Shown here in pieces: positions 37,051-46,168 of a DNA stretch of 64,000 nucleotides (position 1 is its first letter; each line of letters begins with the position of its first letter). Below the pieces are notes generated by a model. The model ran no database searches. It was given only the letters and a program-made list of their open reading frames with translations, and had not been told where the DNA came from. The DNA comes from Paraburkholderia kururiensis JCM 10599 = LMG 19447 (lineage in GTDB: Bacteria > Pseudomonadota > Gammaproteobacteria > Burkholderiales > Burkholderiaceae): positions 124,001-188,000 of the forward strand of contig NZ_RJZE01000004.1 in the NCBI RefSeq assembly GCF_003986935.1, written 5' to 3'. The position numbers and the translations under genes were made by a program.

Positions 37051-38232
37051 ATGAAAAAAGCGTTGTTGACTACGCTCGCTGTGGCAGCGGGGACGGTTTC
37101 ATCATTTGCCCACGCGCAAAGCAGCGTCACGCTGTACGGTACGGTCGATGCCGGTATCGACTACGTGAGCAACCAGAAGGGCGCCGCGGGTGCGGGACAC
37201 AACAACTGGATCATGGAGTCCGGCAACCTGAGCACGGACCGCTGGGGCCTGCGCGGCTCCGAAGACCTGGGCGGCGGCCTGAAGGCCGTGTTCGACCTCG
37301 AAAACGGCTTCAATATTGCGAACGGCAAGCTCGGCAACGGCGGCGACGAGTTCGGGCGCCAGGCGTGGGTGGGGATCGGCAGCAACGCATACGGCACCGT
37401 TACGCTGGGTCGCCAGTACGACGCGCTGGTTGATTTCGTCGCGCCGCTTTCGGCCACGGGCTCCGGTTTCGGCGGCAACATTGCGGACCATCCCTTCGAC
37501 AACGACAACCTCAACAACGACTTCCGCATGAACAATGCGATGAAGTTTCGCAGCGCGAATTACGCCGGTTTCTCGTTCGAAGGCGCGTACGCGTTCAGCA
37601 ACATGGCGGGCGGCTTCTCGAACAACAACGCCTATACGCTCGGCGCGGCCTATGACGGCGGCCCGCTCAATCTTGCGCTCGCCTACTTCCAGTCGAACCA
37701 GCCGGGCGGCGTGAACAGCCCGACGAACACGGGCGGCGCGATGAGCAGCAACGACGGCAACGCGACCATCACCGGGGCGCGGGAACGCATTCTGGGCGCG
37801 GGCGGCCGCTATGCCTTCGGCAACGCGACGGTGGGACTCGTGTTCACTCGCACGACGGTCGACGACCCGCGCCAGATCGCACAGGGCGGCTCATACGGCG
37901 CAGTCAGTGGCGACTACCTCACGTTCAACAACTACGAACTGAATGGCCGCTACGCGCTCACGTCGCGCTTCAGCCTGGGCGGCTCGTATACGTTCACGGA
38001 CGGACACTTCGGAACGGCGACGGGTGCTGTTTCGCCGAAATGGAATCAGTTCATGCTGCAGGCCGACTATGCGATGAGCCGCCGCACCGACCTCTATTTC
38101 GAAGGGGTGTACCAGCACGTCTCGGGTGCGGATGGCATCGCGGTGCTCGGCAACGCGTCGATCTATTCGCTCGCGGCGTCGTCGAACGACAAGCAGGTGG
38201 TGGTGGCGGCCGGTATCCGCCATCGTTTCTGA
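37051..38232 (+). CDS. Gram-negative porin (Burkholderia OpcP/OmpC type)
   Basis: 393 residues beginning MKKALLTTLAVAAGTVSSFA, signal cleaved after AHAQ, then SSVTLYGTVDAGIDYVS. Other landmarks are WGLRGSEDLGGGLKAVFDLE, FGRQAWVGIGSNAYGTVTLGRQYD and a C-terminal IRHRF, the terminal aromatic residue needed for outer-membrane insertion. It is a 16-strand trimeric channel for small hydrophilic solutes. It is the first of three porin genes in the window and ends in a clear terminator. Confidence 0.93.
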   Translation: MKKALLTTLAVAAGTVSSFAHAQSSVTLYGTVDAGIDYVSNQKGAAGAGHNNWIMESGNLSTDRWGLRGSEDLGGGLKAVFDLENGFNIANGKLGNGGDEFGRQAWVGIGSNAYGTVTLGRQYDALVDFVAPLSATGSGFGGNIADHPFDNDNLNNDFRMNNAMKFRSANYAGFSFEGAYAFSNMAGGFSNNNAYTLGAAYDGGPLNLALAYFQSNQPGGVNSPTNTGGAMSSNDGNATITGARERILGAGGRYAFGNATVGLVFTRTTVDDPRQIAQGGSYGAVSGDYLTFNNYELNGRYALTSRFSLGGSYTFTDGHFGTATGAVSPKWNQFMLQADYAMSRRTDLYFEGVYQHVSGADGIAVLGNASIYSLAASSNDKQVVVAAGIRHRF

Positions 38233-38291
38233 GGCAAGGGCTCGCGGCGACGCGACAAGAGGGCTGTAACGTATAACGCAGTGATCTTGAG

Positions 38292-38320
38292 GCCGCCTGC
38301 ATTGCAGGCGGCTTTTTTTT
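38292..38320 (+). terminator. Rho-independent terminator of the porin
   Basis: Stem GCCGCCTG (38292-38299) with CAGGCGGC (38305-38312), loop CATTG, followed by eight T (38313-38320). Confidence 0.92.
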
Positions 38321-38397
38321 CGACTGCTCCGGCGCTCGTTTGCAGGGTTCTTTGCCGCACTTGTGCCGCGGTCAAACTGTGCCGTGCAGGCGACGCA

Positions 38398-39840
38398 TCA
38401 GGATGCCGCAGCCGCTGCGGTCTGCAGCGACTGCGCCGACCAGCCGCCACCCAGCGCCTCGATCAGACCGACAGCTGCTTTCAGCCGCCGCGTGTGCAAC
38501 TCCAGCGCTGAAATCTGCGTGGTGAGCGCGGTGGTTTGAGCCGTGACCACGTCGAGATAGCTCACCACGCCATCGCGATAACGCGACATGGAAAGCGCGA
38601 GCGTGCGCTGCGCGGCGTCGAGCGCAGCATTCTCTCGCGTGGATTCGTCTCCGAGATGATGGAGCAGCGCGAGATTGTCTTCGACCTGCTGGAAAGCGAG
38701 CAGCACGGTGGCCTTGTAGTCGGCGCCGTTTTCGGCAAGCTGTGCGCGCGCTTCGCGCACGACCGCGGCACGCCGTCCGCCGTCGAAGAGCGTCATCATC
38801 AGATCGGGGCCGATCGACCAGAGTTCGTTGGGTGCCGCGAGCCACGGCGAGAACGTGTCGCTCTGGAAGCCGCCGGCGAGGCCAAGCGAAATGTCGGGAA
38901 AGAATGCCGCCTTTGCCACGCCGATCTGCGCGTTGGCGGCGGCCACGCGACGCTCGGCGGCGGCCACGTCGGGACGGCGCTGCAGCAGCGCGGCGGGAAT
39001 GCCGACGGGAATGTGCGGCACGTGCGGTGTCGCGGTTGCGGGTTCGAGCGAGAACTGCGAGGCCGGCACGCCCGTCACCGTGGCGATGGCGTGCTCGAAG
39101 AGCGCCCGGCGTGCCTTGATGTCTTCCGCGGCGGCCTGGGCGGATTCGAGCTGCGTCTGCGCACGCGAGACGTCGAGTGCCGAAGCGATGCCGCCGTTGT
39201 GGCGGCTCACCGTGAGTTGCAACGCGCGGCGATACGCGGCAATGGTGTCGTCGAGCAGTTGCGCCTGCCGGTCCAGACCGTTTAGCTCGAAGTACGCGGT
39301 GGCAAGGCTCGCCTCCAGACTCAGGCGCAGCGAGGCGAGATCCGCACTGGCCGCGTCGAGTTCGGCGCCACCCGCCTTCACCTCGTTGCGTACCTTGCCC
39401 CAGAGGTCGAGGTCGTAGCTCGCGCCCAACTCCAGCGTATTCGAACCGTAGACGTTGGGTTGATCCACGCCTCGCAGAGGGCGGCGTGCGGATTGCCGGT
39501 CGCGCTCCACGTCCACCTCGGCGCCCACGGTGGGGAAGAGCCCCGCGCGGGCCTGCGTCAACAGCGCCGCGGCTTCGTCGTGACGAGCCACGGCTGCCGC
39601 CACGTCCGGATTGGCCGCCGCGACTTGCGGCTCAAGCCTGTCGAGCACGGGGTCGTTGAATACGCGCCACCAGCCGTCGCGCTCAATGCGGTCGGCAGGG
39701 CGGGCCGTTTGCCACGGTCCGGCTTCCTTGAAGTGCGTCGGAATGGCGGTAGCAGGCGCGTGGTAGGGCGGCGCAAACGAGCACGCGCCCAGCGTGGCCA
39801 CGACAAGCGCCACCGCCACGGCGAGAGTCTTCTTAGCCAT
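38398..39840 (-). CDS. RND outer-membrane factor (NodT/OprM-type lipoprotein)
   Basis: 480 residues. The signal ends in LGACSFAPPY, a lipobox with the lipidation Cys at 20, then WWRVFNDPVLDRLEPQVAAANPD typical of NodT-family efflux channels. Two OEP repeats follow (LDLWGKVRNEVKAGGAE, DVAAAERRVAAANAQIGVAK, YRDGVVSYLDVVTAQTTALT). It forms the TolC-like exit duct for the adaptor and permease upstream. The start overlaps the adaptor gene by 8 bases, making the last gene of a coupled operon. Confidence 0.92.
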   Translation of the reverse strand: MAKKTLAVAVALVVATLGACSFAPPYHAPATAIPTHFKEAGPWQTARPADRIERDGWWRVFNDPVLDRLEPQVAAANPDVAAAVARHDEAAALLTQARAGLFPTVGAEVDVERDRQSARRPLRGVDQPNVYGSNTLELGASYDLDLWGKVRNEVKAGGAELDAASADLASLRLSLEASLATAYFELNGLDRQAQLLDDTIAAYRRALQLTVSRHNGGIASALDVSRAQTQLESAQAAAEDIKARRALFEHAIATVTGVPASQFSLEPATATPHVPHIPVGIPAALLQRRPDVAAAERRVAAANAQIGVAKAAFFPDISLGLAGGFQSDTFSPWLAAPNELWSIGPDLMMTLFDGGRRAAVVREARAQLAENGADYKATVLLAFQQVEDNLALLHHLGDESTRENAALDAAQRTLALSMSRYRDGVVSYLDVVTAQTTALTTQISALELHTRRLKAAVGLIEALGGGWSAQSLQTAAAAAS

Positions 39841-41044
39841 GCGTCTGCTCCGCGTCGTGGGCCGCGGGTGTTGCCGCGACCTTCTCTGTCGACGCTACGC
39901 GCACGGCGTCGCCTTGCGCGAGCGAGTCGGGCGGGTTGTCGATCACACGGTCGTCAGGCTGAAGCCCGGAGGCGATTTCGACCTGCGTTCCGAGGTCCGT
40001 GCCGATGCTCACGTGGCGCAGCTGCACGTGGCCCTGTGCGTCGGCTACGGCCACTTGCAGCCCGCTCTGCCGGAAGATGAGCGCGCTGGCCGGAATCATG
40101 AGTCCGTGCGCGTTGCCGGCCAGCGCGAGATGCACTTCGGTGTATTCGCCCGGAAACAGCAGCCCTGCGCGGTTGTTCACGGCGAGTTGCACGAGCAGCG
40201 TGCCCGACGACGGCGTGATGGCGTGATCGGTGTCCACGAGCTTCGCGTCGAACCGCATGTCCGGACGCTCGGGCACGGTCAGCGTCGCTGTCATGCCGGG
40301 ATGGATGGCGGCCGACTCGCTTTGCGGCACGCTCACGTAGACGCGCAGTTGATGCGCGTCCGAAACGGCGAAGAGCTCGGGGCCGCTGCCGCTGCCGGCG
40401 TCGATCAGCGCGCCCACGTCGGTCTTGCGCGCCGTGACCACGCCGTCGAACGGCGCCGTGATGCGCTTGAACGATTCGAGCGCTTCGAGGCGCCGCACGT
40501 TCGCCTCGTTGGCTTCGACGGTGGCCTGCCGCGCGAGCAGGTCCGCCGTTTTCTCATCGGCCTCCTGCTGCGAGACCGAGTCCTGCTTGAGCATCTCGGT
40601 CCAGCGGCGTGCGGTGGTGGCCGCGAGCTTTTCGTTGGCGATGGAGTTCTGCAGATCGGCCTTGGCCTGCTGCAACTGCTCGTCGAGGTCCGGTGTGTCG
40701 ATCAGGCCGAGCAATTGCCCCGCCTTCACCTGCGTGCCGATGTCGGCATACCACGCATGCAGATAGCCCGAAACGCGTGCATAGATGGGCGCGTTGACGA
40801 ACGCGGCAAGGCGGCCGGGCAGCACGAGCGACTGGCTGGCCGCCGTGTGCTGCGGCGTCACGGTGACGACGGTGGGAATCGCCTGCGCCTGGGTCCACGT
40901 CGTGAGTTCCTGTCTGGCGTGAACGCGGCTAAAGATGCCGCCCGACACGACACCGGCCACAACGAGGATGGCAACGGCGCCGGCCGACTTCAAGGCACGC
41001 AGCCGCTGCGGCTGGCTGATCTCGATCTGCACTTCAGTGGACAT
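39833..41044 (-). CDS. RND periplasmic adaptor (membrane fusion protein)
   Basis: 403 residues from ATG 41044 (MSTEVQIEISQPQR), which follows GGGAGA at spacing 5; a longer frame exists but lies within the permease gene. There is a single anchor near residue 20-40 (AVAILVVAGVVSGGIF), lipoyl halves (IYARVSGYLHAWYADIGTQV, ITAPFDGVVTARKTDVGALI) and a coiled hairpin between. It bridges permease and outer-membrane factor. It overlaps both neighbours by 11 and 8 bases. Confidence 0.91.
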   Translation of the reverse strand: MSTEVQIEISQPQRLRALKSAGAVAILVVAGVVSGGIFSRVHARQELTTWTQAQAIPTVVTVTPQHTAASQSLVLPGRLAAFVNAPIYARVSGYLHAWYADIGTQVKAGQLLGLIDTPDLDEQLQQAKADLQNSIANEKLAATTARRWTEMLKQDSVSQQEADEKTADLLARQATVEANEANVRRLEALESFKRITAPFDGVVTARKTDVGALIDAGSGSGPELFAVSDAHQLRVYVSVPQSESAAIHPGMTATLTVPERPDMRFDAKLVDTDHAITPSSGTLLVQLAVNNRAGLLFPGEYTEVHLALAGNAHGLMIPASALIFRQSGLQVAVADAQGHVQLRHVSIGTDLGTQVEIASGLQPDDRVIDNPPDSLAQGDAVRVASTEKVAATPAAHDAEQTHG

Positions 41045-44000
41045 GGGTTTCTCCCGGTTCCATGGCTGGGTGATCTGAATGATGGGCACCGTCGCGGCGA
41101 TGCACGAGGCTGAAAACGACGGGGACGAACAGCAGCGTGGCGCACGTGGCCCAGATGAGGCCGCCGATGACCGCGCGTCCGAGCGGTGCGTTCTGTTCGC
41201 CGCCGTCGCCGAGTCCGAGCGCCATCGGCGCCATGCCGATGATCATGGCGAGCGCCGTCATCAGCACCGGACGAAAGCGCGTGAAGCCCGCTTCGAGCGC
41301 GGCCACGAGCGCGTTGCCCGTGACGGCGAGCCGCTCGCGTGCGAACGAAACGACCAGGATGCTGTTGGCCGTGGCCACGCCCATGCACAGAATCGCGCCG
41401 GTGAGCGCGGGCACCGAAAGCGGCGTGTGTGTGGTGAACAGCATCCACACGATGCCGGCGAGCGCGGCGGGCAGGGCCGTGACGATCACGAACGCGTCGC
41501 TCCACGAATGGAAGTTCACGACGATGAGCAGGTAGATCAGCACGATGGCGCCGACGAGACCCAGCAGCAGGCCCGTAAATGCGCTGTTCATGGTCTCTAC
41601 CTGGCCGCGCAGCGTCACGACCGACCCTTTGGGCACGTCGTGCGCGGTGGCATGAATTGCATCGGCGATGCGCGTGGCGACTGCGCCCAGGTCGAGCCCT
41701 TGCGGGGTGGCGAAGATGTCGTAGAGCGGCTCGATGTTGTAGTGCGAGACCACGGCATCGGTCTCGCCGCGCGTGATCGTGGCGATGCCGCCCAGAATCT
41801 GCGAGGCGCCGCTCTTGTCCGTGACGGGCAGATTCTCGAGGTCCGAGAGCGTGGTCATGCGGTACTGCGGCGTCTGCGCAATGATCGGATACGACACCCC
41901 GTTGTGCGGGTTCAGCCAGAAAGTGGGCGCGACCTGGCCCGTGCCGGACAGGCTCGCCACCACGGAATTGGTCACGTCCTGTTCCGTGATGCCGAGTTCG
42001 TCGGCGCGCGAGCGATCCACGGATACGGTGAACTGCGGATAGGTGGACGCCTGCTGGATGCGCGTATCCGCGATGCCGGGAATCAGCTGCAGGCGGCGCA
42101 GGAGTTCGTTCGCATAGCGGCGATTCGCGGGCTGGTTGGGACCGCTCACCTGCACGTCGATGGGGGCGGGCGCACCGAAGTTCAGGATCTGGCTCACGAT
42201 GTCGGCCGGCAGGAACGAAAACGTCGTGCCGGGGAACGCGCGCGGCAGCACGGTGCGCAGTTCGTGCACATAGCGGGCGGTCGGCGCGTGGTCCGCGGTG
42301 AGCGAGATCAGAATGTCGCCGTCCTGCGGGCCAATCGTGCCGCTGTTGCTGTACGTGAGGTTGATACCGCTATTGGGCAGCCCGATGTTGTCCACGATGT
42401 TCGCGAGTTCGGCGGGCGGTATCACGCTGCGCACGGTGGCTTCGATACGATCGAATTCGGCTGCGGTGTCTTCGATCCGCGTACCGATGGGGGCGCGTAC
42501 GTGCAGCGCGATTTCGCCCGTGTCCACGTCGGGAAAGAAGTTGCGTCCCAGCCACGGCACGAGCAGGAACGACAGCGCCACCACCGCGAGAAAGCCCACG
42601 ATGAAGCGCTTGCGATGCATCAGCGCCAGCCCGAGCACCATGCGATACAGGGCGCGCGCGCGCTCGAACCTACGCTCGAAGGCACGCTGGAAAAGTACGA
42701 GCGGGTTACGCGAACGCGGCGCGCGCGGATGCGCTCCGTGCGGCGACATCACCGCCGCCAGTTCGCCGGACGCGTGGCCGCCCGACGCGTGCGGCCGCAG
42801 CAGGTAGCGCGCCATCATGGGCACGAACGTGCGCGACAGCACGAACGAAGCGATCATCGCGAACATTACGGACTCGGCCATCGGCACGAACAGGAAGCGC
42901 GCCACGCCGTTGAGCAGCAGCATCGGCACGAACACGATGCAGATGCACAGCAGCGAAACGAACGCCGGCCCCACGATTTGCGCGGCGCCGTCGAGAATCG
43001 CGGCGCGCACGTTCTTGCCCTGTTCGAGGTGCCAATTGATGTTCTCGATGGTGACGGTCGCGTCGTCGACGAGAATGCCCACTGCGAGCGCGAGCCCGCC
43101 TAGTGTCATCACGTTGAGTGTTTCGCCCATCGCCGAAAGGGCTGCAATGGCCGCCAGCACCGCGAGCGGAATGGAAGCCGCGATGATGAGCGTGGAGCGC
43201 CAGCTTCCGAGGAAGAGCAGGATCATCAGCGACGTCAGCGCCGCTGCAATGACGCCTTCGCGCGCCACGCCGCTCACGGCGCCTTTGACGAAGGTGGACT
43301 GGTCGCTCATGGTGACGAGCTTGAGGCCGGGCGGCAGCGTGGCTTCGATACGCGGCAGCTTCGCCTTGACGCCCGCGATGATGTCGAGTGTCGAAGCCGA
43401 ACCGTTCTTGAGGATGCTCATGAGCACGGCACGATGGCCGTCCACGCGCACGACGTTCGTTTGCGGCGGATAGCCGTCGCGCACGTGTGCGACGTCGCGA
43501 ATGTAGATCACCGCGCCGTCCACGGTCTTTACGGGCAGGTCGTTGAGTTCGTCGAGCGTGAGCGGGCTGTTGTTGAGTGCGATGTTGTATTCGAACGGGC
43601 CGATCTTCTGCGTGCCCGCGGGAATGATCTGGTTTTGCTGCGCGAGCGCGGTGGCCACGTCTTCGGCCGAGAGCTTCTTTTCCTGGAGCGCCTGCGGATC
43701 GAGGTCGATCTGCACGTCGCGCACTTTGCCGCCGTAGGGCGTGGGGATCGCGACGCCCGGCACTGAAATCAGCTGCGGCCGGATGAAGTTGGTGGCGTAG
43801 TCGGCGAGCTTCTGTTCGTCGAGCGTATTGCTCGTGAGTGCGAGCTGCAACACGGGGACGGTCGACGCGTTGTAGTTGAGTATCTGCGGCGGCGTGGTGC
43901 CCGGCGGCATCTGCTTGAGCACCGTTTGCGAGATGGAGGTCACCTGGGCGGTGGCGGTGCGCACGTCCACGGTGGGCTGGAAGAAGATCTTCACGATGCC

Positions 44001-44270
44001 GTAGCCGCGATACGACTGCGACTCGATGTGGGCCACGTCGTTGACCGCGGTGCCGAGCGTGCGCTCGTAGTACGTCACGATACGGCCTGCCATGTCCGCG
44101 GGCGGCAGGCCGGTGTAGTTCCACACCACGCTGATCACGGGAATGCGGATGTTCGGGAAGATGTCGGTGGGGGTGCGCAGCGCGGCGAGCGGGCCAGCCA
44201 GAAGAATCAGCATGGCCAGCACGATGAAGGTGTAGGGCCGGTTCAGGGCTAGCCGGACTATTTTCAGCAT
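41034..44270 (-). CDS. RND efflux permease (HAE1/AcrB superfamily)
   Basis: 1078 residues from ATG 44270, which follows GGAG at spacing 9 and reads MLKIVRLALNRPYTFIVLAM. Porter and channel domains alternate with twelve helices; ALAVGILVDDATVTIENINW carries the TM4 acidic pair. NIRIPVISVVWNYTGLPPAD and SSPHG/APRSRN-like charged loops are visible. Sequence style (TDIFPNIRIPVI, DMAGRI) resembles the CusA/MexK-like subgroup of multidrug permeases rather than MdtB/C. First gene of an operon with adaptor and outer-membrane factor. Confidence 0.91.
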   Translation of the reverse strand: MLKIVRLALNRPYTFIVLAMLILLAGPLAALRTPTDIFPNIRIPVISVVWNYTGLPPADMAGRIVTYYERTLGTAVNDVAHIESQSYRGYGIVKIFFQPTVDVRTATAQVTSISQTVLKQMPPGTTPPQILNYNASTVPVLQLALTSNTLDEQKLADYATNFIRPQLISVPGVAIPTPYGGKVRDVQIDLDPQALQEKKLSAEDVATALAQQNQIIPAGTQKIGPFEYNIALNNSPLTLDELNDLPVKTVDGAVIYIRDVAHVRDGYPPQTNVVRVDGHRAVLMSILKNGSASTLDIIAGVKAKLPRIEATLPPGLKLVTMSDQSTFVKGAVSGVAREGVIAAALTSLMILLFLGSWRSTLIIAASIPLAVLAAIAALSAMGETLNVMTLGGLALAVGILVDDATVTIENINWHLEQGKNVRAAILDGAAQIVGPAFVSLLCICIVFVPMLLLNGVARFLFVPMAESVMFAMIASFVLSRTFVPMMARYLLRPHASGGHASGELAAVMSPHGAHPRAPRSRNPLVLFQRAFERRFERARALYRMVLGLALMHRKRFIVGFLAVVALSFLLVPWLGRNFFPDVDTGEIALHVRAPIGTRIEDTAAEFDRIEATVRSVIPPAELANIVDNIGLPNSGINLTYSNSGTIGPQDGDILISLTADHAPTARYVHELRTVLPRAFPGTTFSFLPADIVSQILNFGAPAPIDVQVSGPNQPANRRYANELLRRLQLIPGIADTRIQQASTYPQFTVSVDRSRADELGITEQDVTNSVVASLSGTGQVAPTFWLNPHNGVSYPIIAQTPQYRMTTLSDLENLPVTDKSGASQILGGIATITRGETDAVVSHYNIEPLYDIFATPQGLDLGAVATRIADAIHATAHDVPKGSVVTLRGQVETMNSAFTGLLLGLVGAIVLIYLLIVVNFHSWSDAFVIVTALPAALAGIVWMLFTTHTPLSVPALTGAILCMGVATANSILVVSFARERLAVTGNALVAALEAGFTRFRPVLMTALAMIIGMAPMALGLGDGGEQNAPLGRAVIGGLIWATCATLLFVPVVFSLVHRRDGAHHSDHPAMEPGETHVH

Positions 44271-44399
44271 CAGGAATGACTCCGTTCGAAACGCCTTGGA
44301 CCGCGGCAAGCCGGGTGAGCGCGAAGGCTTTGCGCGGTGCCGCATTCGTGCGGCGATTGCATTCTGGCGGGGTAGCGCTAACAGCGACGGCCCAAAAAA

Positions 44400-44415
44400 A
44401 TGAAAGAAGTTTTAG
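44400..44415. promoter_or_regulatory. Conserved 16-base motif upstream of the RND operon
   Basis: ATGAAAGAAGTTTTAG here matches ATGAAGAAAGTTTTAG at 36815-36830 in 14 of 16 positions. Each lies 115-130 bases before a minus-strand start (RND permease 44270, DUF4148 36700) in the same orientation. Confidence 0.35.
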
Positions 44416-44447
44416 GACGACTGGAGAGGGGCGAAAGAGGGAGTCGC

Positions 44448-44477
44448 GAGAAAACAGAAGGCCCGCTTGCGCGGGCC
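44448..44477 (-). terminator. Terminator of the regulator cluster
   Basis: On the minus strand GGCCCGC-GCAA-GCGGGCC (44460-44477) is followed by a T-rich run TTCTGTTTTCTC (44448-44459), six bases after the response-regulator stop. It separates that gene from the RND operon. Confidence 0.8.
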
Positions 44478-44482
44478 GAAGC

Positions 44483-45157
44483 TCAACCGAGGAGATAACC
44501 GGAGCCCCGGATCGTACGGATGAGGGAGCGCTCGCCGGCCTCGTCGAGTTTCTTGCGCAAACGGCCCATGTGGACGTCGATGAGATTGGTGCCCGGATCG
44601 AACCGGCCGCCCCATACGGACTCGAAGATCATCGTGCGCGTGAGCACCTGGCCCGCGTGGCGCATCATGAATTCCAGCACGCGTAATTCCGTGGGCTGAA
44701 GCTTCAATACATGCGAGCGGTACGTAGCCCGGCGCTTGACGAGGTCGAGTTCGAGCGGGCCGACGCGCAGCACCGTTTCGTCCGCAGCGGGCTTCGAGCG
44801 GCGGCGCAGCAGCGCTTCGATGCGCGCGTAGACCTCGTCGGACGAGAAGGGCTTCGGGACGTAGTCGTCGGCGCCTGCGCGCAGGCCCTGAATGCGATCT
44901 TCCACGCCGGTCATGGAACTGATCATGAGCACCGGTGTTTCCATGCCGACGCCGCGCATGGTCGTGACGATGGCGAGCCCGTCGAGGTCGGGCAGCCGGC
45001 GATCGAGCGTGACGGCATCGTAGTCGCCTGCCATGACCATGGCGATGCCTTCGCGTCCCGTACGCGCGACGTCGACGATGAATCCGGTATGACTGAGCAC
45101 GCGCACCAGGTCTTCGGCCGTGAGCTCGTCATCCTCTATGGTGAGTATCTTCGGCAT
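44483..45157 (-). CDS. OmpR/PhoB-family response regulator (orphan)
   Basis: 224 residues from ATG 45157 (MPKILTIEDDELTAED). The receiver is complete: E8-D9-D10, D52 in VTLDRRLPDLDG, and lysine in DDYVPKPFSSDE. The winged helix has LQPTELRVLEFMMRHAG, TRTMIFESVWGGRFDPG and IDVHMGRLRKKLDEAG. No kinase gene adjoins; the closest is the one at 33988, whose own regulator has a nearly identical output domain. The position upstream of the second RND operon suggests control of it. No good ribosome site is visible. Confidence 0.92.
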   Translation of the reverse strand: MPKILTIEDDELTAEDLVRVLSHTGFIVDVARTGREGIAMVMAGDYDAVTLDRRLPDLDGLAIVTTMRGVGMETPVLMISSMTGVEDRIQGLRAGADDYVPKPFSSDEVYARIEALLRRRSKPAADETVLRVGPLELDLVKRRATYRSHVLKLQPTELRVLEFMMRHAGQVLTRTMIFESVWGGRFDPGTNLIDVHMGRLRKKLDEAGERSLIRTIRGSGYLLG

Positions 45158-45188
45158 GCTGACTATAGGGTGAGGCGTGTGCGGAATG

Positions 45189-46157
45189 TCATGCCACAGC
45201 GCGCAATACCGCGCCGGGACTTGTATTCGAAACGGTGGCCGGCGAAGCGCCATCGGAAGACGGCGTGCCGATTGGCCCGCGGTACTGCTCCACGGCGAAG
45301 TCGATGAAGCTGCGCACTTTCATCGTGAGGTAATGGCGCCCGGAATACACGATCGAGATACGTTGCAGGCCGCCGTTGATCTCGTAGCGGTCCAGCACGG
45401 TGACGAGCAGCCCGCGCGCGAGGTCTTCCACGACGAACGGCATGGGCAGCACGGCGATGCCCATGTCGGCGAGTGCGGCCGCGCGAACCATCGCGCCGCT
45501 CGTTGCGGCCAGGGTGCTGTTGACCGACACGCGATGCGCGCCTGTCGGCCCGTGAAATTCCCATACACGTGTGCCGTTCGAAACGGCGAGCAGATCGTGC
45601 CTCGCAAGCGCAACGGGGTCGCGCGGCATTCCGCAGCGCGCAACGTAGGCGGGCGAGGCCACCGCGATTTCTTTCACCGAAGTCAGATGTCGGCTCACGA
45701 GCGACGCGTTCACGGTCTGATGTTCTGTCGTGAAGATGACGTCGAAGCCGCCTTCGATCATATCGATGGGTGCGTCATAGAGCGTGACGTCGAAGTCCAC
45801 GCGCGGATTGAGCCCGCGCCATGTGGCGAGCAAAGGCGCGAGGCCCGCCGCAAAGACAGTCGGCGCGGCGACGCGCAGCACACCGCTTGGGTCACGCACG
45901 GCGCGAACCAGTTCGGACTCCACCTCGTCGAGCTTTTCGATCACGGCCCGGCAGCCTTCCAGATAGACGCGTCCGGCTTCCGTCAACGAAAGGCTGCGCG
46001 TGGAGCGATTGAGCAGACGTACGTTCAGGTGCGCCTCCAGCATGCCGACACTGCGCGTCACCGCGGCAGCCGACATGCCAAGCTGCTTGCCTGCAAGATT
46101 GAAGCTGCTCAATTCGACGACGCGGGTGAATACCCGCATGGCTTGTAGCTGGTTCAT
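45189..46157 (-). CDS. LysR-family transcriptional regulator
   Basis: 322 residues from ATG 46157 (MNQLQAMRVFTRVVELSSFN). The N-terminal helix-turn-helix AGKQLGMSAAAVTRSVGMLE and LNRSTRSLSLTEAGRVYLEG are typical; the effector domain starts near residue 90 (GVLRVAAPTVFAAGLAPLL). It belongs to the large group of LysR regulators used for efflux and oxidoreductase genes (CrgA-like). It lies between an unknown gene 11 bases upstream and the orphan response regulator 31 bases downstream. Confidence 0.9.
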   Translation of the reverse strand: MNQLQAMRVFTRVVELSSFNLAGKQLGMSAAAVTRSVGMLEAHLNVRLLNRSTRSLSLTEAGRVYLEGCRAVIEKLDEVESELVRAVRDPSGVLRVAAPTVFAAGLAPLLATWRGLNPRVDFDVTLYDAPIDMIEGGFDVIFTTEHQTVNASLVSRHLTSVKEIAVASPAYVARCGMPRDPVALARHDLLAVSNGTRVWEFHGPTGAHRVSVNSTLAATSGAMVRAAALADMGIAVLPMPFVVEDLARGLLVTVLDRYEINGGLQRISIVYSGRHYLTMKVRSFIDFAVEQYRGPIGTPSSDGASPATVSNTSPGAVLRAVA

Positions 46158-46168
46158 GTACGGTCCGT

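Noticed and set aside
41079..43103. Long plus-strand frame antisense to the second RND permease
   Set aside because: Arg/His/Gly-rich shadow with no start context; the permease is certain.
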